This document shows, piece after piece, positions 41,532 to 57,034 of a DNA stretch of 64,000 nt. How positions within the stretch are numbered: the stretch's first letter is position 1; every line of letters starts with the position of its first letter. Both the position numbers and the translations under genes were made by a program. Below the pieces are notes generated by a model. The model ran no database searches and was not told the origin of the DNA. It saw nothing but the letters and a program-made list of their open reading frames with translations. The stretch comes from Cladorhizidae sp. MBARI D1340-BT2 (taxonomy: Eukaryota; Porifera; Demospongiae; Poecilosclerida; Cladorhizidae), in assembly GCA_028752905.1 (NCBI GenBank), contig JAQNBH010000003.1:35430697-35494696 (forward strand), given 5' to 3'.

Positions 41532-44217
41532 ACTCCCACTCTAGATGAGCACACTAGAACACAGAGACAACCACAAACACAATGTCCACTCCCACTCTAG
41601 ATGAGCACACTAGAACAAAGAGACAACCACAAACACAATGTCCACTCCCACTCTAGATGAGCACTCTAGAACACAAAGACAACCACAAACACAATGTTCA
41701 CTCCCACTCTAGATGAGCACACTAGAACACAGAGACAACCACAAACACAATGTCCACTCCCACTCTAGATGAGCACACTAGAACACAGAGACAACTACAA
41801 ACACAATGTCCACTCCCACTCTAGATGAGCACACTAGAACACAGAGACAACCACAAACACAATGTCCACTCCAACTGTAGATGAGCACACTAGAACACAG
41901 AGACAACCACAAACACAATGTCCACTCCCACTCCAGATGAGCACACTAGAACACAGAGACCACCACAAACACAATGTCCACTCCCACTGTAGATGAGCAC
42001 ACTAGAACACAGAGACAACCACAAACGCAATGTCCTCTCCCACTCTAGATGAGCACACTAGAACACAGAGACAACCACAAACGCAATTTCCTCTCCCACT
42101 CTAGATGAGCACACTAGAACACAGAGACAACCACAAACGCAATGTTCACTCCCACTCTAGATGAGCACACTAGAATACAGAGACAACCACAAACACAATG
42201 TCCACTCCCACTCTAGATGAACACACTAGAACACAGAGACAACCACAAACACAATGTCCACTCCCACTCTAGATGAGCACACTAGAACACAGAGACAACC
42301 ACAAACACAATGTCCTCTCCCACTCTAGATGAGCACATTAGAATACAGAGACAACCACAAACACAATGTCCACTCCCACTCTAGATGAGCACACTAGAAC
42401 ACAGAGACAACCACAAACACAATGTCCATTCCCAATCTAGATGAGCACACTAGAACACAGAGACAACCACAAACACAATGTCCACTCCCACTCTAGATGA
42501 GCACTCTAGAACACGGAGACAACCACAAACACAATGTCCACTCCCACTCTAGATGAGCACACTAGAACACAGAGACAACCACAAACACAATGTCCACTCC
42601 CACTCTAGATGAGCACACTAGAACACGGAGACAACCACAAACACAATGTTCACTCCCACTCTAGATGAGCACACTAGAACACAGACAACCACAAACAAAA
42701 TGTCCACTCCCACTCTAGATGAGCACACTAGAACACAGAGACAATCACAAACACAATGTCCACTCCCACTCTGGATGAGCACACTAGAACACAGAGACAA
42801 CAACAAACACAATGTCCACTCCCACTCTAGATGTGCACACTAGAAAACAGAGACAACCACAGACACAATGTCCACTCCCACTCTAGATGAGCACACTAGA
42901 ACACAGAGGCGACCACAAACACAATGTCCACTCACACTCTAGATGAGCACACTAGAATACAGAGATGACCACAAACACAATGTCCACTCCCACTCTAGAT
43001 GATTACACTAGAATACAGAGACAACCACAAACACAATGTCCACACACACTCTAGATGAGCACACTAGAACAAAGAGACAACCACAAACACAATGTCCACT
43101 CCAATTCTAGATGAGAACACTAGAACACAGAGACAACCACAAACACAATGTCCACTCCCACTCTAGATGAGCACACTAGAACACAGAGACAACCACAAAC
43201 ACAATGTCCACTCCCACTCTAGATGAGCACACTAGAACACAGAGACAACCACACACACAATATCCACTCCCACTCTAGATGAGCACACTAGAACACAGAG
43301 ACAACCACAAACACAATGTCCACTCCCACTCTAGATGAGCACACTAGAACACAGAGACAACCACAATCACAATGTCCACACCCACTATAGATGAGCACAC
43401 TAGAACACAGAGACAACCACTACCACAATGTCCACTCCCACTCTAGATGAGCACACTAGAACACAGAGACGACCAGAAACACAATGTCCACTCCCACTCT
43501 AGATGAGCACACTACAACACAGAGACAACCAAAAACACAATGTCCACTCCCACTCTAGATGAGCACACTACAACACAGAGACAACCACAAACACAATGTC
43601 CACTCCCACTCTAGATGAGCACAATAGAACACAGAGTCAACCACAAACACAATGTCCACTCCCACTCTAGATGAGCACACTAGAACACAGAGACAACCAC
43701 AAACACAATGTCCACTCCCACTCTAGTTGAGCACACTAGAACACAGAGACAACTACAAACACAATGTCCACTCCCACTCTAGATGAGCACACTAGAACAC
43801 AGAGACAATCACAAACACAATGTCCACTCCCACTCTGGATGAGCACACTAGAACACAGAGACAACAACAAACACAATGTCCACTCCCACTCTAGATGTGC
43901 ACACTAGAACACAGAGACAACCACAGACATAATGTCCACTCCCACTCTAGATGAGCACACTAGAACACAGAGGCGACCACAAACACAATGTCCACTCCCA
44001 CTCTAGATGAGCACACTAGAATACAGAGATGACCACAAACACAATGTCCACTCCCACTCTAGATGAGTACACTAGAATACAGAGACAACCACAAACACAA
44101 TGTCCACTCACACTCTAGATGAGAACACTAGAACAAAGAGACAACCACAAACACAATGTCCACTCCAATTCTAGATGAGAACACTAGAACACAGAGACAA
44201 CCACAAACACAATGTCC
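41532..44217. repeat. 2,686-bp tandem duplication, copy 1
   Basis: Repeated at 44218-46903; 2,686 is 48 monomers minus the 2 bp of one 54-bp monomer. The left limit is T41531/C44217. It contains the CpG triplet (42027), the marker series (42618), CCACAATCAC, CCACTACCAC, TCTAGTTGAGC and a second CTCTGGATG monomer (near 43838). Substitutions noticed against copy 2: G42721/A45407 and T43930/C46616. Confidence 0.9.
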
Positions 44218-46903
44218 ACTCCCACTCTAGATGAGCACACTAGAACACAGAGACAACCACAAACACAATGTCCACTCCCACTCTAGATGAGCACACTAGA
44301 ACAAAGAGACAACCACAAACACAATGTCCACTCCCACTCTAGATGAGCACTCTAGAACACAAAGACAACCACAAACACAATGTTCACTCCCACTCTAGAT
44401 GAGCACACTAGAACACAGAGACAACCACAAACACAATGTCCACTCCCACTCTAGATGAGCACACTAGAACACAGAGACAACTACAAACACAATGTCCACT
44501 CCCACTCTAGATGAGCACACTAGAACACAGAGACAACCACAAACACAATGTCCACTCCAACTGTAGATGAGCACACTAGAACACAGAGACAACCACAAAC
44601 ACAATGTCCACTCCCACTCCAGATGAGCACACTAGAACACAGAGACCACCACAAACACAATGTCCACTCCCACTGTAGATGAGCACACTAGAACACAGAG
44701 ACAACCACAAACGCAATGTCCTCTCCCACTCTAGATGAGCACACTAGAACACAGAGACAACCACAAACGCAATTTCCTCTCCCACTCTAGATGAGCACAC
44801 TAGAACACAGAGACAACCACAAACGCAATGTTCACTCCCACTCTAGATGAGCACACTAGAATACAGAGACAACCACAAACACAATGTCCACTCCCACTCT
44901 AGATGAACACACTAGAACACAGAGACAACCACAAACACAATGTCCACTCCCACTCTAGATGAGCACACTAGAACACAGAGACAACCACAAACACAATGTC
45001 CTCTCCCACTCTAGATGAGCACATTAGAATACAGAGACAACCACAAACACAATGTCCACTCCCACTCTAGATGAGCACACTAGAACACAGAGACAACCAC
45101 AAACACAATGTCCATTCCCAATCTAGATGAGCACACTAGAACACAGAGACAACCACAAACACAATGTCCACTCCCACTCTAGATGAGCACTCTAGAACAC
45201 GGAGACAACCACAAACACAATGTCCACTCCCACTCTAGATGAGCACACTAGAACACAGAGACAACCACAAACACAATGTCCACTCCCACTCTAGATGAGC
45301 ACACTAGAACACGGAGACAACCACAAACACAATGTTCACTCCCACTCTAGATGAGCACACTAGAACACAGACAACCACAAACAAAATGTCCACTCCCACT
45401 CTAGATAAGCACACTAGAACACAGAGACAATCACAAACACAATGTCCACTCCCACTCTGGATGAGCACACTAGAACACAGAGACAACAACAAACACAATG
45501 TCCACTCCCACTCTAGATGTGCACACTAGAAAACAGAGACAACCACAGACACAATGTCCACTCCCACTCTAGATGAGCACACTAGAACACAGAGGCGACC
45601 ACAAACACAATGTCCACTCACACTCTAGATGAGCACACTAGAATACAGAGATGACCACAAACACAATGTCCACTCCCACTCTAGATGATTACACTAGAAT
45701 ACAGAGACAACCACAAACACAATGTCCACACACACTCTAGATGAGCACACTAGAACAAAGAGACAACCACAAACACAATGTCCACTCCAATTCTAGATGA
45801 GAACACTAGAACACAGAGACAACCACAAACACAATGTCCACTCCCACTCTAGATGAGCACACTAGAACACAGAGACAACCACAAACACAATGTCCACTCC
45901 CACTCTAGATGAGCACACTAGAACACAGAGACAACCACACACACAATATCCACTCCCACTCTAGATGAGCACACTAGAACACAGAGACAACCACAAACAC
46001 AATGTCCACTCCCACTCTAGATGAGCACACTAGAACACAGAGACAACCACAATCACAATGTCCACACCCACTATAGATGAGCACACTAGAACACAGAGAC
46101 AACCACTACCACAATGTCCACTCCCACTCTAGATGAGCACACTAGAACACAGAGACGACCAGAAACACAATGTCCACTCCCACTCTAGATGAGCACACTA
46201 CAACACAGAGACAACCAAAAACACAATGTCCACTCCCACTCTAGATGAGCACACTACAACACAGAGACAACCACAAACACAATGTCCACTCCCACTCTAG
46301 ATGAGCACAATAGAACACAGAGTCAACCACAAACACAATGTCCACTCCCACTCTAGATGAGCACACTAGAACACAGAGACAACCACAAACACAATGTCCA
46401 CTCCCACTCTAGTTGAGCACACTAGAACACAGAGACAACTACAAACACAATGTCCACTCCCACTCTAGATGAGCACACTAGAACACAGAGACAATCACAA
46501 ACACAATGTCCACTCCCACTCTGGATGAGCACACTAGAACACAGAGACAACAACAAACACAATGTCCACTCCCACTCTAGATGTGCACACTAGAACACAG
46601 AGACAACCACAGACACAATGTCCACTCCCACTCTAGATGAGCACACTAGAACACAGAGGCGACCACAAACACAATGTCCACTCCCACTCTAGATGAGCAC
46701 ACTAGAATACAGAGATGACCACAAACACAATGTCCACTCCCACTCTAGATGAGTACACTAGAATACAGAGACAACCACAAACACAATGTCCACTCACACT
46801 CTAGATGAGAACACTAGAACAAAGAGACAACCACAAACACAATGTCCACTCCAATTCTAGATGAGAACACTAGAACACAGAGACAACCACAAACACAATG
46901 TCC
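44218..46903. repeat. 2,686-bp tandem duplication, copy 2
   Basis: Second copy with the same variant order, CpG triplet at 44713 and marker series at 45304. A45407 changes TAGATGAGC to TAGATAAGC and is private to this copy. The duplication is absent from the two later superunits, so it is likely younger than the superunit amplification, or was lost from them. Confidence 0.9.
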
Positions 46904-48398
46904 ACTCCCACTCTAGATGAGCACACTAGAACACAGAGACAACCACAAACACAATGTCCACTCCCACTCTAGATGAGCACACTAGAACACAGAGACAACC
47001 ACACACACAATATCCACTCCCACTCTAGATGAGCACACTAGAACACAGAGACAACCACAAACACAATGTCCACTCCCACTCTAGATGAGCACACTAGAAC
47101 ACAGAGACAACCACAAACACAATGTCCACACCCACTATAGATGAGCACACTAGAACACAGAGACAACCACAACCACAATGTCCACTCCCACTCTAGATGA
47201 GCACATTAGAACACAGAGACGACCAGAAACACAATGTCCACTCCCACTCTAGATGAGCACACTACAACACAGAGACAACCAAAAACACAATGTCCACTCC
47301 CACTCTAGATGAGCACACTACAACACAGAGACAACCACCAACACAATGTCCACTCCCACTCTAGATGAGCACAATAGAACACAGAGTCAACCACAAACAC
47401 AATGTCCACTCCCACTCTAGATGAGCACACTAGAACACAGAGACAACCACAAACACAATGTCCACTCCCACTCTAGATGAGCACACTAGAACACAGAGAC
47501 AATCACAAACACAATGTCCACTCCCACTCTAGATGAACACACTAGAACACAGAGACAACCACACACACAATGTCCACTCCCACTCTAGATGAGTACACTA
47601 GAACACAGAGACAACCACAAACACAATGTCCACTCCCACTCTAGATGAGCACACTAGAACACAGAGACAACCACAAACACAATGTCCACTCCCACTCTAG
47701 ATGAGCACACTAGAACACAGAGACAACCACAAACACAATGTCCACTCCCACTCTAGATGAGCACACTAGAACACAGTGACAACCACAAACAAAATGTCCA
47801 CTCCCACTCTAGATGAGCACACTAGAACACAGAGACAACCACAAACACAATGTCCACTTCCACTCTAGATGAGCACACTAGAGTGCACAGTCAACCACAA
47901 ACACAATGTCCACTCCCACTCTAGATGAGCACACTAGAACACAGAGACAACCACAAACACAATGTCTACTCCCACTCTAGATGAACACACTAGAACACAG
48001 AGACAACCACAAACACAATGTCCACTCCCACTCTAGATGAGTACACTAGAACACAGAGACAACCACAAACACAATGTCCACTCCCACTCTAGATGAGCAC
48101 ACTAGAACACAGAGACAACCACAAACACAATGTCCACTCCCACTCTAGATGAGCACACTAGAACACAGAGACAACCACAAACACAATGTCCACTCCCACT
48201 CTAGATGAGCACACTAAAACACAGAGACAACCACAAACACAATGTCCACTCCCACTCTAGATGAGCACACTAGAACACAGAGACAACCACAAACACAATG
48301 TCCACTCCCACTCTAGATGAGCACACTAGAACACAGAGACAACCACAAACACAATGTCCACTCCAACTGTAGATGAGCACACTAGAACACAGAGACAA

Positions 48399-48411
48399 CC
48401 CCCAAAAAAAC
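48399..48411. repeat. 3-bp insertion with C5 and A7 runs
   Basis: Where all other monomers read AACCACAAACACAATG, this one reads AACCCCCAAAAAAACAATG, 3 bp longer. The matching positions in the neighbouring superunit (near 57,860) are canonical. It is the only long homopolymer disturbance in the window and resembles a local sequencing or polishing error, although a real mutation cannot be excluded. Confidence 0.85.
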
Positions 48412-51400
48412 AATGTCCACTCCCACTCTAGATGAGCACACTAGAACACAGAGACAACCACAAACACAATGTCCACTCCCACTCTAGATGAGCACACTAG
48501 AATACAGAGACAACCACAAACACAATGTCCACTCCCACTCTAGATGAGCACACTAGAACACAGAGACAACCACAAACACAATGCCCACTCCCACTCTAGA
48601 TGAGCACACTAGAATACAGAGACAACCACAAACAAAATGTCCACTCCCACTCTAGATGAGCACTCTAGAACACGGAGACAACCACAAACACAATGTCCAC
48701 TCCCACTCTAGATGAGCACACTAGAACACAGAGACAACCACAAACACAATGTCCACTCCCACTCTAGATGAGCACACTAGAACACGGAGACAACCACAAA
48801 CACAATGTTCACTCCCACTCTAGATGAGCACACTAGAACACAGACAACCACAAACAAAATGTCCACTCCCACTCTAGATGAGCACACTAGAACACAGAGA
48901 CAATCACAAACACAATGTCCACTCCCACTCTGGATGAGCACACTAGAACACAGAGACAACAACAAACACAATGTCCACTCCCACTCTAGATGTGCACACT
49001 AGAACACAGAGACAACCACAGACACAATGTCCACTCCCACTCTAGATGAGCACACTAGAACACAGAGGCGACCACAAACACAATGTCCACTCCCACTCTA
49101 GATGAGCACACTAGAATACAGAGATGACCACAAACACAATGTCCACTCCCACTCTAGATGAGTACACTAGAATACAGAGACAACCACAAACACAATGTCC
49201 ACTCACACTCTAGATGAGCACACTAGAACAAAGAGACAACCACAAACACAATGTCCACTCCAATTCTAGATGAGAACACTAGAACACAGAGACAACCACA
49301 AACACAATGTCCACTCCCACTCTAGATGAGCACACTAGAACACAGAGACAACCACAAACACAATGTCCACTCCCACTCTAGATGAGCACACTAGAACACA
49401 GAGACAACCACAAACACAATGTCCACTCCCACTCTAGATGAGCACACTAGAACACAGAGACAACCACACACACAATATCCACTCCCACTCTAGATGAGCA
49501 CACTAGAACACAGAGACAACCACAAACACAATGTCCACTCCCACTCTAGATGAGCACACTAGAACACAGAGACAACCACAAACACAATGTCCACACCCAC
49601 TATAGATGAGCACACTAGAACACAGAGACAACCACAACCACAATGTCCACTCCCACTCTAGATGAGCACATTAGAACACAGAGACGACCAGAAACACAAT
49701 GTCCACTCCCACTCTAGATGAGCACACTACAACACAGAGACAACCAAAAACACAATGTCCACTCCCACTCTAGATGAGCACACTACAACACAGAGACAAC
49801 CACAAACACAATGTCCACTCCCACTCTAGATGAGCACAATAGAACACAGAGTCAACCACAAACACAATGTCCACTCCCACTCTAGATGAGCACATTAGAA
49901 CACAGAGACAACCACAAACACAATGTCCACTCCCACTCTAGATGAGCACACTAGAACACAGAGACAACCACAAACACAATGTCCACTCCCACTCTAGATG
50001 AACACACTAGAACACAGAGACAACCACACACACAATGTCCACTCCCACTCTAGATGAGTACACTAGAACACAGAGACAACCACAAACACAATGTCCACTC
50101 CCACTATAGATGAGCACACTAGAACACAGAGACAACCACAAACACAATGTCCACTCCCACTCTAGATGAGCACACTAGAACACAGAGACAACCACAAACA
50201 CAATGTCCACTCCCACTCTAGATGAGCACACTAGAACACAGTGACAACCACAAACAAAATGTCCACTCCCACTCTAGATGAGCACACTAGAACACAGAGA
50301 CAACCACACACACAATGTCCCCTCCCACTCTAGATGAGCACACTAGAAGACAGAGACAACCACAAACACAATTTCCACTCCCACTCTAGATGAGCACACT
50401 AGAACACAGAGACAACCACAAACACAATGTCTACTCCCACTCTAGATGAGCACACTAGAACACAGAGACAACCACAAACACAATGTCCACTCCCACTCTA
50501 GATGAGCACACTAGAACAAAGAGACAACCACAAACACAATGTCCACTCCCACTCTAGATGAGCACTCTAGAACACAGAGACAACCACAAACACAATGTCC
50601 ACTCCCACTCTAGATGAGCACACTAGAACACAGAGACAACCACAAACACAATGTCCACTCCAACTGTAGATGAGCACACTAGAACACAGAGACAACCACA
50701 AACACAATGTCCACTCCCACTCCAGATGAGCACACTAGAACACAGAGATCACCACAAACACAATGTCCACTCCCACTGTAGATGAGCACACTAGAACACA
50801 GAGACAACCACAAACGCAATGTCCTCTCCCAATCTAGATGAGCACACTAGAACACAGAGACAACCACAAACGCAATTTCCTCTCCCACTCTAGATGAGCA
50901 CACTAGAACACAGAGACAACCACAAACGCAATGTTCACTCCCACTCTAGATGAGCACACTAGAACACAGAGACAACCACAAACACAATGTCCACTCCCAC
51001 TCTAGATGAACACACTAGAACACAGAGACAACCACAAACACAATGTCCACTCCCACTCTAGATGAGCACACTAGAACACAGAGACAACCACAAACACAAT
51101 GTCCTCTCCCACTCTAGATGAGCACATTAGAATACAGAGACAACCACAAACACAATGTCCACTCCCACTCTAGATGAGCACACTAGAACACAGAGACAAC
51201 CACAAACACAATGTCCATTCCCAATCTAGATGAGCACACTAGAACACAGAGACAACCACAAACACAATGTCCACTCCCACTCTAGATGAGCACACTAGAA
51301 CACAGAGACAACCATAAACACAATGTCCACTCCCACTCTAGATGAGCACTCTAGAACACAGAGACAACCACAAACACAATGTCCACTCCCACTCTAGATA

Positions 51401-53668
51401 AGCACACTATAACACAGAGACAACCACAAACACAATGTCCACTCCCACTCTAGACGAGCACACTAGAACACAGAGACAACCACAAACACAATGTCCACTT
51501 CCACTCTAGATGAGCACACTAGAGTGCACAATCAACCACAAACACAATGTCCACTCCCACTCTAGATGAGCACACTAGAACACAGAGACAACCACAAACA
51601 CAATGTCCACTCCCACTCTATATGAACACACTGGAACACAGAGACAACCACAAACACAATGTCCACTCCCACTCTAGATGAGTACACTAGAATACAGAGA
51701 CAACCACAAACACAATGTCCACTCCCACTCTAGATGAGCACACTAGAATACAGAGACAACCACAAACACAATGTCCACTCCCACTCTAGATGAGCACACT
51801 AGAACACAGAGACAACCACAAACACAATGTCCACTTCCACTCTAGATGAGCACACTAGAGTGCACAGTCAACCACAAACACAATGTCCACTCCCACTCTA
51901 GATGAGCACACTAGAACACAGAGACAACCACAAACACAATGTCTACTCCCACTCTAGATGAACACACTAGAACACAGAGACAACCACAAACACAATGTCC
52001 ACTCCCACTCTAGATGAGTACACTAGAACACAGAGACAACCACAAACACAATGTCCACTCCCACTCTAGATGAGCACACTAGAACACAGAGACAACCACA
52101 AACACAATGTCCACTCCCACTCTAGATGAGCACACTAGAACACAGAGACAACCACAAACACAATGTCCACTCCCACTCTAGATGAGCACACTAGAACACA
52201 GAGACAACCACAAACACAATGTCCACTCCCACTCTAGATGAGCACACTAGAACACAGAGACGACCAGAAACACAATGTCCACTCCCACTCTAGATGAGCA
52301 CACTACAACACAGAGACAACCAAAAACACAATGTCCACTCCCACTCTAGATGAGCAAACTACAACACAGAGACAACCACAAACACAATGTCCACTCCCAC
52401 TCTAGATGAGCACAATAGAACACAGAGTCAACCACAAACACAATGTCCACTCCCACTCTAGATGAGCACACTAGAACACAGAGACAACCACAAACACAAT
52501 GTCCACTCCCACTCTAGATGAGCACACTAGAACACAGAGACAACCACAAACACAATGTCCACTCCCACTCTAGATGAACACACTAGAACACAGAGACAAC
52601 CACACACACAATGTCCACTCCCACTCTAGATGAGTACACTAGAACACAGAGACAACCACAAACACAATGTCCACTCCCACTCTAGATGAGCACACTAGAA
52701 CACAGAGACAACCACAAACACAATGTCCACTCCCACTCTAGATGAGCACACTAGAACACAGAGACAACCACAAACACAATGTCCACTCCCACTCTAGATG
52801 AGCACACTAGAACACAGTGACAACCACAAACAAAATGTCCACTCCCACTCTAGATGAGCACACTAGAACACAGAGACAACCACACACACAATGTCCACTC
52901 CCACTCTAGATGAGCACACTAGAAGACAGAGACAACCACAAACACAATTTCCACTCCCACTCTAGATGAGCACACTAGAACACAGAGACAACCACAAACA
53001 CAATGTCTACTCCCACTCTAGATGAGCACACTAGAACACAGAGACAACCACAAACACAATGTCCACTCCCACTCTAGATGAGCACACTAGAACAAAGAGA
53101 CAACCACAAACACAATGTCCACTCCCACTCTAGATGAGCACTCTAGAACACAAAGACAACCACAAACACAATGTTCACTCCCACTCTAGATGAGCACACT
53201 AGAACACAGAGACAACCACAAACACAATGTCCACTCCCACTCTAGATGAGCACACTAGAACACAGAGACAACCACAAACACAATGTCCACTCCCACTCTA
53301 GATGATCACACTAGAACACAGAGACAACCACAAACACAATGTCCACTCCAACTGTAGATGAGCACACTAGAACACAGAGACAACCACAAACACAATGTCC
53401 ACTCCCACTCCAGATGAGCACACTAGAACACAGAGACGACCACAAACACAATGTCCACTCCCACTGTAGATGAGCACACTAGAACACAGAGACAACCACA
53501 AACGCAATGTCCTCTCCCAATCTAGATGAGCACACTAGAACACAGAGACAACCACAAACGCAATTTCCTCTCCCACTCTAGATGAGCACACTAGAACACA
53601 GAGACAACCACAAACGCAATGTTCACTCCCACTCTAGATGAGCACACTAGAACACAGAGACAACCACA

Positions 53669-53676
53669 AAACAATG
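53669..53676. repeat. 1-bp deletion shared with 63240
   Basis: ACCACAAAACAATG replaces ACCACAAACACAATG, a 55-bp monomer. The same loss is in the equivalent monomer across 63238-63246, but not near 42192. It therefore arose in the lineage of superunits 2 and 3 after their split from copy 1, or was spread between them. Confidence 0.85.
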
Positions 53677-54840
53677 TCCACTCCCACTCTAGATGAACAC
53701 ACTAGAACACAGAGACAACCACAAACACAATGTCCACTCCCACTCTAGATGAGCACACTAGAACACAGAGACAACCACAAACACAATGTCCTCTCCCACT
53801 CTAGATGAGCACATTAGAATACAGAGACAACCACAAACACAATGTCCACTCCCACTCTAGATGAGCACACTAGAACACAGAGACAACCACAAACACAATG
53901 TCCATTCCCAATCTAGATGAGCACACTAGAACACAGAGACAACCACAAACACAATGTCCACTCCCACTCTAGATGAGCACTCTAGAACACGGAGACAACC
54001 ACAAACACAATGTCCACTCCCACTCTAGATGAGCACACTAGAACACAGAGACAACCACAAACACAATGTCCACTCCCACTCTAGATGAGCACACTAGAAC
54101 ACGGAGACAACCACAAACACAATGTTCACTCCCACTCTAGATGAGCACACTAGAACACAGACAACCACAAACAAAATGTCCACTCCCACTCTAGATGAGC
54201 ACACTAGAACACAGAGACAATCACAAACACAATGTCCACTCCCACTCTGGATGAGCACACTAGAACACAGAGACAACAACAAACACAATGTCCACTCCCA
54301 CTCTAGATGTGCACACTAGAACACAGAGACAACCACAGACACAATGTCCACTCCCACTCTAGATGAGCACACTAGAACACAGAGGCGACCACAAACACAA
54401 TGTCCACTCACACTCTAGATGAGCACACTAGAATACAGAGATGACCACAAACACAATGTCCACTCCCACTCTAGATGAGTACACTAGAATACAGAGACAA
54501 CCACAAACACAATGTCCACTCACACTCTAGATGAGCACACTAGAACAAAGAGACAACCACAAACACAATGTCCACTCCAATTTTAGATGAGAACACTAGA
54601 ACACAGAGACAACCACAAACACAATGTCCACTCCCACTCTAGATGAGCACACTAGAACACAGAGACAACCACAAACACAATGTCCACTCCCACTCTAGAT
54701 GAGCACACTAGAACACAGAGACAACCACACACACAATATCCACTCCCACTCTAGATGAGCACACTAGAACACAGAGACAACCACAAACACAATGTCCACT
54801 CCCACTCTAGATGAGCACACTAGAACACAGAGACAACCAC

Positions 54841-55120
54841 AAACACAATGTCCACACCCACTATAGATGAGCACACTAGAACACAGAGACAACCACAAAC
54901 ACAATGTCCACTCCCACTCTAGATGAGCACACTAGAACACAGAGACAACCACAAACACAATGCCCACTCCCACTCTAGATGAGCACACTAGAATACAGAG
55001 ACAACCACAAACAAAATGTCCACTCCCACTCTAGATGAGCACTCTAGAACACGGAGACAACCACAAACACAATGTCCACTCCCACTCTAGATGAGCACAC
55101 TAGAACACAGAGACAACCAC
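54841..55120. repeat. 280-bp (5-monomer) mosaic insertion
   Basis: Relative to 46051 onward, five extra monomers are present and CCACACCCACTATAG occurs twice, 280 bp apart. The insert carries AATGCCC (near 54959), CAAAATG (near 55013) and GCACTCTAGAACACGG (near 55040) in series. Elsewhere that trio lies just before the 54-bp marker series (for example 48581-48675). It therefore seems copied from another phase of the superunit by conversion or unequal exchange. Confidence 0.85.
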
Positions 55121-56138
55121 AATCACAACGTCCACACCCACTATAGATGAGCACACTAGAACACAGAGACAACCACTACCACAATGTCCACTCCCACTCT
55201 AGATGAGCACACTAGAACACAGAGATGACCAGAAACACAATGTCCACTCCCACTCTAGATGAGCACACTACAACACAGAGACAACCAAAAACACAATGTC
55301 CACTCCCACTCTAGATGAGCACACTACAACACAGAGACAACCACAAACACAATGTCCACTCCCACTCTAGATGAGTACAATAGAACACAGAGTCAACCAC
55401 AAACACAATGTCCACTCCCACTCTAGATGAGCACACTAGAACACAGAGACAACCACAAACACAATGTCCACTCCCACTCTAGTTGAGCACACTAGAACAC
55501 AGAGACAACTACAAACACAATGTCCACTCCCACTCTAGATGAGCACACTAGAACACAGAGACAATCACAAACACAATGTCCACTCCCACTCTGGATGAGC
55601 ACACTAGAACACAGAGACAACAACAAACACAATGTCCACTCCCACTCTAGATGTGCACACTAGAACACAGAGACAACCACAGACACAATGTCCACTCCCA
55701 CTCTAGATGAGCACACTAGAACACAGAGGCGACCACAAACACAATGTCCACTCCCACTCTAGATGAGCACACTAGAATACAGAGATGACCACAAACACAA
55801 TGTCCACTCCCACTCTAGATGAGTACACTAGAATACAGAGACAACCACAAACACAATGTCCACTCACACTCTAGATGAGAACACTAGAACAAAGAGACAA
55901 CCACAAACACAATGTCCACTCCAATTCTAGATGAGAACACTAGAACACAGAGACAACCACAAACACAATGTCCACTCCCACTCTAGATGAGCACACTAGA
56001 ACACAGAGACAACCACAAACACAATGTCCACTCCCACTCTAGATGAGCACACTAGAACACAGAGACAACCACACACACAATATCCACTCCCACTCTAGAT
56101 GAGCACACTAGAACACAGAGACAACCACAAACACAATG

Positions 56139-57034
56139 TCCACTCCCACTCTAGATGAGCACACTAGAACACAGAGACAACCACAAACACAATGTCCACA
56201 CCCACTATAGATGAGCACACTAGAACACAGAGACAACCACAACCACAATGTCCACTCCCACTCTAGATGAGCACATTAGAACACAGAGACGACCAGAAAC
56301 ACAATGTCCACTCCCACTCTAGATGAGCACACTACAACACAGAGACAACCAAAAACACAATGTCCACTCCCACTCTAGATGAGCACACTACAACACAGAG
56401 ACAACCACCAACACAATGTCCACTCCCACTCTAGATGAGCACAATAGAACACAGAGTCAACCACAAACACAATGTCCACTCCCACTCTAGATGAGCACAC
56501 TAGAACACAGAGACAACCACAAACACAATGTCCACTCCCACTCTAGATGAGCACACTAGAACACAGAGACAACCACACACACAATGTCCACTCCCACTCT
56601 AGATGAGCACACTAGAACACAGAGACAACCACAAACACAATGTCCACACCCACTATAGATGAGCACACTAGAACACAGAGACAACCACAACCACAATGTC
56701 CACTCCCACTCTAGATGAGCACATTAGAACACAGAGACGACCAGAAACACAATGTCCACTCCCACTCTAGATGAGCACACTACAACACAGAGACAACCAA
56801 AAACACAATGTCCACTCCCACTCTAGATGAGCACACTACAACACAGAGACAACCACCAACACAATGTCCACTCCCACTCTAGATGAGCACAATAGAACAC
56901 AGAGTCAACCACAAACACAATGTCCACTCCCACTCTAGATGAGCACACTAGAACACAGAGACAACCACAAACACAATGTCCACTCCCACTCTAGATGAAC
57001 ACACTAGAACACAGAGACAACCACACACACAATG
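56139..57034. repeat. 448-bp (8-monomer) tandem duplication
   Basis: The series CCACACCCACTATAG, CACAACCACAATG, AGACGACCAG, CTACAACAC/CCAAAAACAC, CCACCAACAC and AGAGTCAACC is present twice, 448 bp apart; AGACGACC is at 56291 and 56739. Boundaries are approximate. The matching region near 47.1-47.5 kb has the series once. Confidence 0.87.

Larger units (their letters stand above)
37188..48776. repeat. Superunit copy 1 (11,589 bp)
   Basis: Phase is set, arbitrarily, at the 54-bp marker series. It runs from the marker at 37188 through the CpG triplet (39339) and the hairpin pair 40045/40381 to a second marker series at 42618. That second series is duplicated at 45304, and the unit then includes the hairpin at 47881. 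The next copy starts 11,589 bp on. The extra length over copy 2 comes mainly from the internal 2,686-bp duplication. Confidence 0.88.
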
